Positions 28,517 to 37,170 of a stretch of DNA of 64,000 nt are shown here, piece after piece. Source of the stretch: Brevibacillus fluminis (GTDB taxonomy: Bacteria > Bacillota > Bacilli > Brevibacillales > Brevibacillaceae); assembly GCF_003710825.1 (NCBI RefSeq), contig NZ_RHHQ01000017.1, positions 62,001 to 126,000 on the forward strand. Reading direction: 5' to 3'. The stretch's first letter is position 1; each line of letters starts with the position of its first letter. The translations under genes were made by a program, and so were the position numbers. The notes beneath the pieces were generated by a model, which was not told the origin of the DNA, did no database searches, and worked only from the letters and a program-made list of their open reading frames with translations.

Positions 28517-29566
28517 ATGAGACATGGGGACATCTCGAGCAGCAACGATACGGTAGGGGTAGCGGTGGTCAATTATAAAATGCCCCGTTTGCACACGAAG
28601 GCAGAGGTCATCGAAAATGCGAAGAAGATCGCTGACATGATCGTCGGCATGAAACGCGGTTTGCCTGGCATGGATCTGGTCGTTTTTCCTGAATACAGCA
28701 CGATGGGCATCATGTACGACGCTGATGAGATGAATGCGACCGCCGCCTCAATTCCGGGGGAGGAAACCGAGATTTTCGCCGATGCTTGCCGCCGAGCCAA
28801 TACATGGGGCGTGTTTTCGCTAACGGGTGAGCGCCATGAAGACCACTCAAACAAGCCTCCTTACAATACACTCGTGCTGATTAACAACCAGGGTCAAATT
28901 GTTCAGAAATATCGCAAAATCATTCCTTGGTGCCCAGTGGAAGCGTGGTACCCCGGCGACACGACCTATGTGACTGAAGGGCCAAAAGGTATGAAAATCA
29001 GCCTAATCATCTGCGACGACGGCAATTATCCGGAGATTTGGCGAGACTGCGCGATGAAGGGCGCGGAGCTGATCGTCAGATGCCAAGGGTACATGTATCC
29101 GGCTAAAGACCAGCAGGTCATGATCGCGAAATCGATGGCGTGGGCCAACAACTGCTATGTGGCGGTCGCCAATGCCGCGGGCTTCGACGGTGTCTACTCC
29201 TATTTCGGTCATTCGGCGATCATTGGCTTTGACGGACGGACATTGGGCGAATGCGGGGAGGAAGAGAACGGCATCCAGTACGCAGAGCTTTCGCTGTCGC
29301 AAATTCGCGACCAACGCAAAAACGGCCAATCGCAAAACCATCTTTTCAAGCTGCTGCACAGAGGGTACACCGGCAAGCTATTGTCGGGCGAAGGAGAGAA
29401 AGGCGTTGCCGAATGCCCATTCGATTTTTACCGCACATGGGTTATGGATGCCGAGCAAGCACGCGAAAATGTGGAAAAAATCACCCGCTCCACAGCAGGT
29501 ACGGCAGAATGCCCGATCGAAGGCATTCCGCATGAAGGCAAAGTGCAGGAAACGGGTGCAAAGTAG
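28517..29566 (+). CDS. amiE: Aliphatic amidase
   Basis: A 349-residue nitrilase-superfamily amidase, EC 3.5.1.4, hydrolysing short amides such as acetamide to the acid and ammonia. The sequence follows the Pseudomonas aeruginosa AmiE pattern closely from MRHGDISSSNDTVGVAVVNY onward. The catalytic triad is Glu59 (VVFPEYS), Lys134 (KYRKII) and Cys166 (LIICDDG), the same numbers as in AmiE, which supports ATG 28517 over the ATG six bases upstream. The ribosome site is AGGGGAG at 28501-28507. Formamidase (AmiF) is less likely given the N-terminus. Confidence 0.97.
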   Translation: MRHGDISSSNDTVGVAVVNYKMPRLHTKAEVIENAKKIADMIVGMKRGLPGMDLVVFPEYSTMGIMYDADEMNATAASIPGEETEIFADACRRANTWGVFSLTGERHEDHSNKPPYNTLVLINNQGQIVQKYRKIIPWCPVEAWYPGDTTYVTEGPKGMKISLIICDDGNYPEIWRDCAMKGAELIVRCQGYMYPAKDQQVMIAKSMAWANNCYVAVANAAGFDGVYSYFGHSAIIGFDGRTLGECGEEENGIQYAELSLSQIRDQRKNGQSQNHLFKLLHRGYTGKLLSGEGEKGVAECPFDFYRTWVMDAEQARENVEKITRSTAGTAECPIEGIPHEGKVQETGAK

Positions 29567-29616
29567 ACCGCTGATGCTCATCGTCGCCAAACGGTTCACC
29601 GAAAGGAGGGAAAAAG

Positions 29617-30780
29617 GTGCCGTTTATCAATGACAAGCTGGAGTATTTGACGAAAAAGCAGGAGGAGCAGCTGGCGGAGCGAGCGGTCGCTAGGGAATTG
29701 GAAGGACAGCAAAAATCTGCGATCAAGACGCGATTTCGGTTCGAGGTACCCGATGTGCTGGCACGCATGCGAAGCCGGATAATCGGTCAAGAGCATGCGC
29801 TTGCTGCCATCGAAAACATGCTGAAAGTTGTAAAAACGGATATAAGCGATCCGGAAAAACCACTTTATGTCGGCCTGCTTCTCGGGCCTACCGGGGTAGG
29901 GAAAACCGAGACGGTCAGGGTGCTAGCAGAAGCCATTCACGGCAAGCGGAACAGCTTTTGTCGCGTGGACATGAACACATTGTCTCTCGATCATTATGCT
30001 GCTGCATTGACGGGGGCACCGCCCGGCTACGTCGGCAGCAAAGAGGGAGCCACAGTCCTCGATAAAGAGCTGATCGAAGGCACCTTCAGCAAACCGGGAC
30101 TCATATTATTTGATGAAATCGAAAAAGCAAGCGACCAAGTGTTCCAAACTCTACTGAACATTTTCGACAATGGCCTGCTCCGATCTACGACCGGCCAAGA
30201 TACAATCAATTTTCGCAATACGATCATCTTGATGACAAGTAACCTGGGTGCTAGGGAGATGGATCAATTTACGAATAGCAGGGTCGCTTTCTTGCTGAAA
30301 ACGATCGGCTTTTATGTGAATCCAAGCAATTGGGGAAAACAGGGCACACAGATTTTGGACGGTTTGATCAAAAAGAAGCTCGAGCAAACGTTCAAGCCCG
30401 AGTTCATCAACCGGATCGATGAGCGAATCACGTTCAAGTGGCTGGAGCGAAACCGCATGGAGGAGATAGTTGAGACGTTCGCCGGCCAGCTCGGCCAGCG
30501 TCTACAAAGACATGGATGTTCGCTTCAGTTGGAACGGTCTGCTGTCGACTTTCTGATCGAGAACGGCTTTGACAAGCGATATGGCGCCCGTGCGATTAGA
30601 AGGGCGATGAAACAGCATATCGAGCTGCCAGTTGCCGAGCTTTTGCTAGCTAGTCAGGTGGATATGAAAAACGTCGTGCTACTTGCGAGAAAAGGGACAG
30701 ATGGAAGCAGAATCAACATCACGGCGGAGCGGGCCGAAGGACTGGAGAACGGTAAGCTTGCTATGACAGGAGAACCATAA
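29617..30780 (+). CDS. amiB: AmiB-like AAA+ ATPase
   Basis: A 387-residue ClpB/ClpX-like ATPase with a single AAA+ module: Walker A GPTGVGKT at residues 90-97, pore-type loop GAPPGYVGSKEG, Walker B ILFDEIEKA (about 163-171), sensor TSNLGARE and the C-terminal small domain (FDKRYGARAIRRAM). There is no ClpP-binding tripeptide or N-terminal zinc domain. In Pseudomonas ami operons AmiB is a similar chaperone-like ATPase of uncertain role, perhaps aiding amidase assembly or transport. The start is GTG 29617 after GGAGGG. It lies 50 bases after amiE. Confidence 0.85.
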   Translation: MPFINDKLEYLTKKQEEQLAERAVARELEGQQKSAIKTRFRFEVPDVLARMRSRIIGQEHALAAIENMLKVVKTDISDPEKPLYVGLLLGPTGVGKTETVRVLAEAIHGKRNSFCRVDMNTLSLDHYAAALTGAPPGYVGSKEGATVLDKELIEGTFSKPGLILFDEIEKASDQVFQTLLNIFDNGLLRSTTGQDTINFRNTIILMTSNLGAREMDQFTNSRVAFLLKTIGFYVNPSNWGKQGTQILDGLIKKKLEQTFKPEFINRIDERITFKWLERNRMEEIVETFAGQLGQRLQRHGCSLQLERSAVDFLIENGFDKRYGARAIRRAMKQHIELPVAELLLASQVDMKNVVLLARKGTDGSRINITAERAEGLENGKLAMTGEP

Positions 30781-30823
30781 AGATACAGTACGGCAACAAC
30801 TAGATAAGATACGGTGTGGAGAG

Positions 30824-30868
30824 AAAACGCCACGTCCGCGCGATGGAGTGCGAGCGTGGCGTTTTTCG
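30824..30868 (+). terminator. Terminator of the amide operon
   Basis: AAAACGCCACG (30824-30834) and CGTGGCGTTTT (30855-30865) form an 11-bp stem and the T-run ends the operon after amiB. Confidence 0.9.
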
Positions 30869-30947
30869 TATGTTCACCCCTTCTCAATAAACGTAGGTTA
30901 TGTTACCGTTTCGAGTAATCCACCCATAAACCACAGGAGGGGCTGTC

Positions 30948-31307
30948 ATGGAATATGATCTGATCAAATCACACCTGCTTTCGCTTGAACGAACGCTGCT
31001 TCAGCCGGATGTCCGCAAAAACACCGAAGAACTGTCGCGGCTCCTCGCCGACGATTTCAAGGAATTCGGAGCGTCCGGCCGAACCTTCAGCAAAGAGCAC
31101 ATCATCGAGAGCTTGGCTCATGAAGCGATCGAACGGATGGTGATCCAAGCATTTGAACTGAAGCTGCTCGCTCCCGAAATCGCCCTGGTGACCTATCGGA
31201 TCGAAAAGCTGGACTCACGAAAACAGTCTCTGCGCAGCTCGATTTGGCAGAGACATGAAGGCAGCTGGCAGATGGTATTTCATCAAGGAACGCCGTCCGC
31301 TACGTGA
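30948..31307 (+). CDS. SnoaL/DUF4440-like protein
   Basis: A 119-residue protein of the NTF2-like fold as judged from pattern: LSRLLADDFKEFGASGRTFSKEHIIESL, then a middle strand region (LVTYRIEK) and C-terminal RSSIWQRHEGSWQMVFHQGT. This is characteristic of DUF4440 proteins of about 110-130 residues, found as stand-alone enzymes or ligand-binding proteins with no common function. ATG 30948 follows AGGAGGGG. It is separated from the amide operon by a terminator and stands alone. Confidence 0.78.
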   Translation: MEYDLIKSHLLSLERTLLQPDVRKNTEELSRLLADDFKEFGASGRTFSKEHIIESLAHEAIERMVIQAFELKLLAPEIALVTYRIEKLDSRKQSLRSSIWQRHEGSWQMVFHQGTPSAT

Positions 31308-31374
31308 GGAAGAAGGGGAAGCTACAACGTCCGCTGCCGGGTTTTATGACATATGTTCTGGAGGAGGTCTGCGT

Positions 31375-32610
31375 CTACGTTTTCCGCCGCGCTAAGTACG
31401 CATTCATGTACAGCTTTTCCCGGTCCACATGGTAATCGAGGTATTTGCCCGGATTGGTTGTGATCCCGATCAATTCATTTTCAGCGAGCATGAAGTCGTA
31501 CTGCTTCATTTGATCATCCAAATATGCCTGTAAAAAATTGAGCGGATGCGGATCTGGATAGAGGCGAGGCACATTCGCAAGCGACTTAGCCCCGTGCGAA
31601 TAATACATATAGTTACCTAAAATGAGCGCGTTTCCCTTAAGATAGTGCTGCAGCCGCTCCAATGGATAGGTATGGTGGAATAGAGAAAAGTCATTGAACG
31701 AAATCGTATCGAGGAACAAATCGACACTGTCGTAGCGAATCGGCAGCATCATGTCACTGTTGACGATGTAGAGCGCCTGCAAGCCGGGATTGCTCTGCTC
31801 GATTTTGCTTTTCAGCTTCGTCATCATCGTCACGCCGTTCCCCGCGAAAATATATCGGGTATCCGCCGGCATGGAAGCAAAATATTTCGGCGGTAACACG
31901 TACACGTCCACATTTGTTTCCAGCACGACGCGATTTGCCAGCCGATCCTGCATCAGCCTGCGGTAAATCCATAGGCTGCCTTTTTCCCACAAGCTCACCA
32001 GGCTTGGATCCAGGTCTTCCAATGTGTTCTGATCGTACAAGTAATACTGGAGCTTGGAAGGATCTAGCGAGGGAGAGGTGGTTATCAGGATCCCTTCGCG
32101 GATTTCGGCCTGATAGCCGCAGGGACAATCCAACTCAGCGTGAAGCACGTACTGGTTTTGAATATAGGCATCTCTTAAATTCAACGATTTTTGGCAATGC
32201 GGGCAGGCGAGCAGCGGAATGAACGCAAGCGGCACGCCTGTGCGGTTTTCACTTGGGGAGAGCGGGCCGACCGCCTCAATTTTTTTCGCCAGCATATCGA
32301 TGGAATGGTCGAGCTGATCGCGCTCTTCTTGTAGCTGACGCTGTTTTTCTTGCAGCAGCGTGACATAAAAATGCAGATCTTCAATATCGGAAAACTGGGT
32401 AATGCGGCGAAGTGACAACACTTTATGAATCTCTTGCAGCGTGAACCGCAGCTTTTTGAGCTCGATGATCATTTGCATGTCTTCCATGCAGTTTTGGTCA
32501 AACTGGAGCTGACTCTCTTTTTTATTCGGAATTAAGAGACCGAGATCGACATAGTATCGTATCGTATCGATTGAGATGTCAAAGTGCTTGGCAAAGGCAC
32601 CGATTTTCAC
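31375..32610 (-). CDS. MerR regulator with zinc-ribbon and methyltransferase-like domain
   Basis: A 411-residue fusion. Residues 1-70 are a MerR winged helix (MKIGAFAKHFDISIDTIRYY), and 75-115 the dimerising coiled coil. Residues 130-170 hold a probable zinc ribbon with Cys136, Cys139, Cys162 and Cys164. The remaining 240 residues resemble a Rossmann-like methyltransferase fold with a weak glycine loop (IFAGNGVTMM), so it may bind but not use S-adenosylmethionine. The Cys-ribbon followed by a methyltransferase recalls RlmA-type enzymes. It is probably a ligand-sensing activator. A dyad upstream of its own -10 box suggests autoregulation. GGAGG precedes the GTG/ATG region at 32610. Confidence 0.8.
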   Translation of the reverse strand: MKIGAFAKHFDISIDTIRYYVDLGLLIPNKKESQLQFDQNCMEDMQMIIELKKLRFTLQEIHKVLSLRRITQFSDIEDLHFYVTLLQEKQRQLQEERDQLDHSIDMLAKKIEAVGPLSPSENRTGVPLAFIPLLACPHCQKSLNLRDAYIQNQYVLHAELDCPCGYQAEIREGILITTSPSLDPSKLQYYLYDQNTLEDLDPSLVSLWEKGSLWIYRRLMQDRLANRVVLETNVDVYVLPPKYFASMPADTRYIFAGNGVTMMTKLKSKIEQSNPGLQALYIVNSDMMLPIRYDSVDLFLDTISFNDFSLFHHTYPLERLQHYLKGNALILGNYMYYSHGAKSLANVPRLYPDPHPLNFLQAYLDDQMKQYDFMLAENELIGITTNPGKYLDYHVDREKLYMNAYLARRKT

Positions 32611-32639
32611 GTGAATTCCTCCAATCCCTTGTCCTTTCT

Positions 32640-32674
32640 ATTGTATCGAAAACATGGAGCATACTCCATGTTTT
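32640..32674 (-). promoter_or_regulatory. MerR-type dyad and -10 box
   Basis: On the minus strand TACAAT (32640-32645) is preceded by an 11-bp inverted repeat, AAAACATGGAG (32649-32659) and CTCCATGTTTT (32664-32674). The dyad covers the -35 to -12 interval, as MerR operators do, and there is no good -35 hexamer, suggesting activator dependence. Confidence 0.55.
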
Positions 32675-32916
32675 TTTGGATATTGGCTGAATTTTCGTAT
32701 TGATATCAAGACGGCTTGAGCATGTACATTATTGTTTAATCAACATACCGCGGAAGTGTTTGCACGAGAAGCACCATTTGTGTAAGCGGTTTTCCGTGAG
32801 GTTGGATAGCAAGAACGGCGCAAGGGAGGGGTTTTTGGCGTAGAGGGAGTTGTAAGGGTTACCAATTGAATAGATGCTTGATACAGCCAAACCAACCGTC
32901 AGAAGGAGTTGTTTCG
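32675..32916. other. Region before the APC permease gene
   Basis: AT-rich in its first part. I found no convincing sigma-A or sigma-54 promoter for the permease; the MerR dyad just upstream might also control this direction. Confidence 0.4.
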
Positions 32917-34266
32917 ATGCAGAATCAATCCTCACTTAAACGTACACTGACGCTTACTCCCGTTGTTTTGTTTGGGTTAGCGTACATGGCACCGATGACT
33001 GTATTCACAACCTATGGGGTTGCTACCCAGATTTCGCAAGGGATGCTGCCGCTCGCGTATTTGCTCGCACTGGTGGCCATGATCTTCACCGCTTACAGCT
33101 ATGGCCGCATGGTGAAGGCTTACCCGGTTGCCGGCTCCGCGTATACCTACACGCAAAAATCGATGAGCCCGCACGCAGGTTTTCTGGTAGGGTGGGCCGT
33201 GCTGATGGACTACTTGTTTTTGCCGATGATCAACTATTTGGTGGCAGGGATTTATTTGGCCGAAGCATTTCCATCTGTTCCCCAGGGAGTCTGGGTATTA
33301 CTGTTCATCGTTGTCATCACGCTGATCAATATTTTGGGTATCAAGCTGACGACCAATATCAATACGATATTGATCGTTTTTCAAACATTCGTCATCATCC
33401 TTTTCATGGCATTTTCCATCAAGGGCATCATGAATGGAATGGGAACCGGCACATTGCTTTCGATCAATCCGTTCGTGAACGGGTCGGTGCCGCTGTCAGC
33501 GGTCATCGCGGGTTCATCGATTCTCTGTCTTTCCTTTTTGGGCTTTGATGCCGTCTCCACGCTATCGGAGGAAACAATCAATTCAGAGAAAACCATCCCG
33601 AAGGCAATTTTGCTGGTAACTCTGATTGGTGGCGCTTTGTTCATCATCGTGTCGTACGTCGCGCATATGGTGTACCCTGATTTTAATTCCTTCAAAAACC
33701 CTGATTCCGCTGCGTCGGAAATCGCCGAATACATTGGAGGCGCGCTGTTCGGTTCCGTCTTTATCGCAGGGATGCTCACTGCCTGCTTCGCGTCGGGTTT
33801 ATCCGCGCATGCGAGCGTGTCCCGCCTGCTTTATGCAATGGGGCGCGACGGCGTGATTTCCCAAAGGCTGTTCGGCTATATCCATCCGAAATTCAAAACA
33901 CCTTTCTTCAACATCATCTTGGTGGGCGCGTTCGCTCTCGTCGGTCTATTTGTCGACCTGGTTACGGCAACATCGTTTATCAATTTCGGCGCTTTGGTGG
34001 CGTTCACGTTTGTCAATCTGTCCGTAATTGCGCATTATTATATTCGACACAAAAAACGGGCAGGGACGGATATGCTGAAATATTTGATCTGTCCGCTGAT
34101 CGGAGCTTGCTTTAACTTGTGGCTGTGGACCAATCTTGATTCGCATTCCTTCATGCTGGGCTGCATCTGGATTGTCATCGGAATCGTTTACCTCGCGTTT
34201 TTGACGAAAATGTTCACCAAAAGGCCGCCAGAGATGAATTTCGACGAAAGCGAGTACCAAGCCTAA
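32917..34266 (+). CDS. APC superfamily permease
   Basis: A 449-residue membrane transporter with about twelve helices. ATG 32917 (MQNQSSLKRTL) follows GAAGGAG and is chosen over a start 51 bases upstream. The first helices read LTPVVLFGLAYMAPMTVF and the second carries the APC glycine pattern around VAGSAYTYTQKSMSPHAGFLVGW. Substrates of the group are amino acids and amines. The gene is followed after 20 bases by an amidohydrolase gene, so the pair may import and process the same compound. Confidence 0.88.
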   Translation: MQNQSSLKRTLTLTPVVLFGLAYMAPMTVFTTYGVATQISQGMLPLAYLLALVAMIFTAYSYGRMVKAYPVAGSAYTYTQKSMSPHAGFLVGWAVLMDYLFLPMINYLVAGIYLAEAFPSVPQGVWVLLFIVVITLINILGIKLTTNINTILIVFQTFVIILFMAFSIKGIMNGMGTGTLLSINPFVNGSVPLSAVIAGSSILCLSFLGFDAVSTLSEETINSEKTIPKAILLVTLIGGALFIIVSYVAHMVYPDFNSFKNPDSAASEIAEYIGGALFGSVFIAGMLTACFASGLSAHASVSRLLYAMGRDGVISQRLFGYIHPKFKTPFFNIILVGAFALVGLFVDLVTATSFINFGALVAFTFVNLSVIAHYYIRHKKRAGTDMLKYLICPLIGACFNLWLWTNLDSHSFMLGCIWIVIGIVYLAFLTKMFTKRPPEMNFDESEYQA

Positions 34267-34286
34267 CGAAATAGGAGTGAAAAGCC

Positions 34287-35915
34287 ATGTCAGAAAAACA
34301 CGCAGCATATGCAGATTATGTACTAGCAAGCAACGCAATCTTTACTGGATTGGATGATCAACCGATAGCGGGTGCAGTGGCGGTCAAAGGAAATCGCATC
34401 CTCGCCGTGGGGGAAGCAAGCGAGATCGCAGCCTATGTCGGACCTGACACGAAGCGGTACCAGTACGGAGACCAACTGATCATGGCTGGCTTCCATGATT
34501 TCCACATCCATCTGTTGCTCGGCAGTTTGCAGCAGCAGTGTGTGCATTTGCTCAGCGCCAAATCCGAGGAAGAGGCGGCGCTGATGGTGAAGGAATACGG
34601 CGACAAAAACCCGGATGAACCGTGGATCATCGGCTTCAGCTGGTACCACCTGTTTTGGGATAACAAGCAGCTGCCGCATCGGTCCACGCTCGACAAATAT
34701 TTTCCGGACCGCCCTGTATTTTTGTTCAATGCGGAATGCCACGGCGCATGGCTCAATTCCAAAGCGTTGGAGCTCGCTGGTATTACGCGGGAAACTCCGA
34801 ATCCGCCATCCGGAGAGATTGCGCGCGATGAGAACGGAGAGCCGACCGGCTTCCTATACGAAACAGCGATGGCATTGGCGAAAGAAGCGTTCAACTTCCC
34901 ACGCGATCGCAGAATCAAGCTGCTGCAAGGCTTCCTGGATCATGCTGCCAAGCTCGGCGTGACGTCCGTTGCGGACATGTTCCCATTGGTGACGATGGAG
35001 CTGGGCGACTTAGAGATGTATCGTGAGTTCGATGAGACCGACCGCTTGACGACCCGCATTCACTTCCTGGTGGAATTGAACGAAGACCTTTCCTATCCGA
35101 AACGTTTGCGTGACGAATACAAATCGGAAAAGTTGCAATTCTCCGGTCTGAAAAACTTTCTGGATGGTGTGCCTGCGACCTATACGGCATACATGCTGGA
35201 GCCTTATTCGGATAAAGCGGATACCGTAGGCTACACGTTGATGCCGCCGGAGATGATCGAGGAGTGGACCGTGAATGCTGACCGTGAAGGCTTCCGCATT
35301 CGTTACCATGCTTGCGGCGATGCGGCTGTTCGCCTGGGTCTCGATTGCTTTGAAGCGGCGCAAAAGGCGAATGGCGTGCGTGATTCTCGCCACACGATCG
35401 AACACGTCGAGGTGATTCATCCAAGCGATATTGAACGATTCGCCAAGCTCGGGGTCATTCCGTCGATGCAGCCAGAACACATCGCCGCTGCGGAAAAATA
35501 CGAGGAGAACGCGTACCGCAGCCGTTTTGGCAGCGAGCGTATTCCGTACACATGGCCGATTAACTCCTTGCAAAAATCCGGTGCAAAGCTGGCGCTCGGC
35601 AGCGATTTCCCTGTAGTGGGGCTGGAGCCGATGACAGAACTGTACCGCGCCGTTACACGCCTGCATAATGACGGGCAGCCGGTAGGGGGATGGAATCCGC
35701 AGGAGCGCATTACGCTGGCGGAAGCGCTGCGAGGCTACACGATCGGCTCGGCATACGCGAACTTCCGCGAAGCGGAGCTTGGTACGCTGGAGCCTGGTAA
35801 ACTTGCGGATATCATCGTGCTTGATCGAAACCTGTTTGCGATTGATCCGGAAGAATACCGTGAGACAGAGGTTAGCCTGACGATGATGAACGGCAAAATC
35901 GTGTTCGAAAAATAA
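34287..35915 (+). CDS. Amidohydrolase, YtcJ type (amidohydrolase 3)
   Basis: A 542-residue metal-dependent hydrolase. The metal site begins with HDFHIHLLLG (about residues 70-79). Further ligands are expected in FRIRYHACGDAAV and TIEHVEVIHPSD, and the final Asp in GSDFPVVGLEP. The group hydrolyses C-N bonds in N-substituted amides and related compounds; individual substrates are mostly unknown. It starts 20 bases after the permease gene with AGGAGTG upstream and would be co-transcribed with it. There is no signal peptide, so it acts in the cytosol on the imported substrate. Confidence 0.88.
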   Translation: MSEKHAAYADYVLASNAIFTGLDDQPIAGAVAVKGNRILAVGEASEIAAYVGPDTKRYQYGDQLIMAGFHDFHIHLLLGSLQQQCVHLLSAKSEEEAALMVKEYGDKNPDEPWIIGFSWYHLFWDNKQLPHRSTLDKYFPDRPVFLFNAECHGAWLNSKALELAGITRETPNPPSGEIARDENGEPTGFLYETAMALAKEAFNFPRDRRIKLLQGFLDHAAKLGVTSVADMFPLVTMELGDLEMYREFDETDRLTTRIHFLVELNEDLSYPKRLRDEYKSEKLQFSGLKNFLDGVPATYTAYMLEPYSDKADTVGYTLMPPEMIEEWTVNADREGFRIRYHACGDAAVRLGLDCFEAAQKANGVRDSRHTIEHVEVIHPSDIERFAKLGVIPSMQPEHIAAAEKYEENAYRSRFGSERIPYTWPINSLQKSGAKLALGSDFPVVGLEPMTELYRAVTRLHNDGQPVGGWNPQERITLAEALRGYTIGSAYANFREAELGTLEPGKLADIIVLDRNLFAIDPEEYRETEVSLTMMNGKIVFEK

Positions 35916-35973
35916 GATTAGAAAACCTGGCTGCGCCATGCCTTTTGGCGGAGCCGCGGTTGCCCTTATACTG

Positions 35974-35998
35974 GATAGGAATTTTATAAATTCCTATC
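35974..35998 (+). repeat. Perfect 11-bp inverted repeat
   Basis: GATAGGAATTT and AAATTCCTATC around a 3-base loop, just after the amidohydrolase gene and ahead of the main terminator; it may be a first termination hairpin. Confidence 0.6.
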
Positions 35999-36003
35999 TG
36001 TAC

Positions 36004-36041
36004 AAAAAAAGGATTAGGCGCAAATGCCCTAATCCTTTTTT
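36004..36041. terminator. Bidirectional terminator
   Basis: A-run plus GGATTAGG (36011-36018) pairs with CCTAATCC (36028-36035) plus T-run, between the amidohydrolase and the convergent NlpC/P60 gene. Confidence 0.9.
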
Positions 36042-36043
36042 CT

Positions 36044-36958
36044 TTACAGGTAACGTTTTACTCCGTAGAACGGGTAAATTTTGTGCATGTAGATTTCTTT
36101 TTCGAGACGAACGTCATCGCCATTTGCATGGACGATCATGCCATCTCCCAAATAAATCGCTACGTGCGAGACTTTTCCCTTATGTAAGGAATCATAGAAA
36201 AGCAAATCGCCCGGTTGTGCCTGTTCGAATGGGACTTCCGTACCGCCTTGGAACTGTTCGTCGGACGTACGGGCCAGCTTCACGCCGAACTGTTGGAAAA
36301 CGTATGAAGTGAAGCCGCTGCAATCAAATCCATCCGTTGTCGTACCACCGAGCACATAGCGCGTTTTCATCAGTGGTGCGATGATATCCTGCAGCTTGTC
36401 GGCATCCATTTTGCTTGGAGTGACAGCCGCAGTATCGCCGGAAGCCGACTTCACGGAAAGGAATTGTGTTGCGACAAAACCTTCGATGTCTTTGTACGAA
36501 ATCCGCGTCCATTCTTGACCATAGTCGACGATGTGGACGGTTGTTCCGAAAGAAAGCTTGTCCACGATTTTGCTGTCGATATCCGGAGCGGAGCGGACAT
36601 TCAAAATGTCAGCATTGACTTTCATCTGCTTTGGCGGCTTCGGTTGGTCAGCATCTGGTTTGGCTGGTTTAGCTGGCTGATCTGCAGCGATGTCGGCAGG
36701 AGGTTTTTCCTGACCGGCAGCAGGCTGTCCGCCAATCGCCGGCTTATTGCCGACTTCCAACGTCTGACCGATTTGCAGATTGTCAGAGTTCAAGCGATTC
36801 ATGTGCATCAATTCATCAGTAGAAGTTTGGTATTTTTTTGCAATCTGGAACAAAGAGTCTCCCTTGACAACGGTGTAAGTGGATGCTGAGGCGGGAGTAA
36901 CCGGCAAAAGCAGCACTAGTGTTGTCAGAGAGAGTAAGGTTGTTTTCCGATTGAGCAT
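36044..36958 (-). CDS. Secreted LysM-SH3-NlpC/P60 cell-wall hydrolase
   Basis: A 304-residue exported peptidoglycan endopeptidase. A signal peptide occupies residues 1-25 (cleavage after PASAS). One LysM domain follows (TYTVVKGDSLFQIAKKYQ to IGQTLEV, about 27-70). Next come a Pro/Ala/Lys/Asp linker, an SH3-type domain (NADILNVRSAPDIDSK to FVATQFLSV, about 113-170) and the NlpC/P60 catalytic domain. Catalytic Cys is in DCSGFTSYV, His in SHVAIYLG and the third polar residue in VHANGD. It should cut the gamma-D-Glu to diaminopimelate stem bond during wall turnover. The ribosome site GGAGG is strong. Confidence 0.94.
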   Translation of the reverse strand: MLNRKTTLLSLTTLVLLLPVTPASASTYTVVKGDSLFQIAKKYQTSTDELMHMNRLNSDNLQIGQTLEVGNKPAIGGQPAAGQEKPPADIAADQPAKPAKPDADQPKPPKQMKVNADILNVRSAPDIDSKIVDKLSFGTTVHIVDYGQEWTRISYKDIEGFVATQFLSVKSASGDTAAVTPSKMDADKLQDIIAPLMKTRYVLGGTTTDGFDCSGFTSYVFQQFGVKLARTSDEQFQGGTEVPFEQAQPGDLLFYDSLHKGKVSHVAIYLGDGMIVHANGDDVRLEKEIYMHKIYPFYGVKRYL

Positions 36959-37122
36959 TTGCGCCTCCTTCTCTCGAAACCTATCATTTCATTGAAAATT
37001 TTACCGCATATTGACGTTTGAATCTATCTTTTCGCGCAAAAATAGGAAAAATTTCATATGTTCGCATCGCCAAAGTTCGTAGATTCCCAAGTTTGGCCTG
37101 CGCGATTCTCGCAAAAATACGC

Positions 37123-37128
37123 TATAAT
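37123..37128 (+). promoter_or_regulatory. -10 box before the second sigma-54 activator
   Basis: A perfect TATAAT lies 43 bases before the activator start; no good -35 hexamer is found 16-18 bases upstream. Confidence 0.35.
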
Positions 37129-37170
37129 GTCTGGAAATGGTAAAAATTTTGCTGATTAGTGAGGGTGAAT

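Noticed and set aside
32649..32678. Plus-strand intrinsic terminator
   Set aside because: Stem plus T-run is terminator-like, but no plus-strand gene ends nearby, and the dyad sits exactly over the promoter of the minus-strand MerR gene; an operator is the better reading, though dual use is possible.
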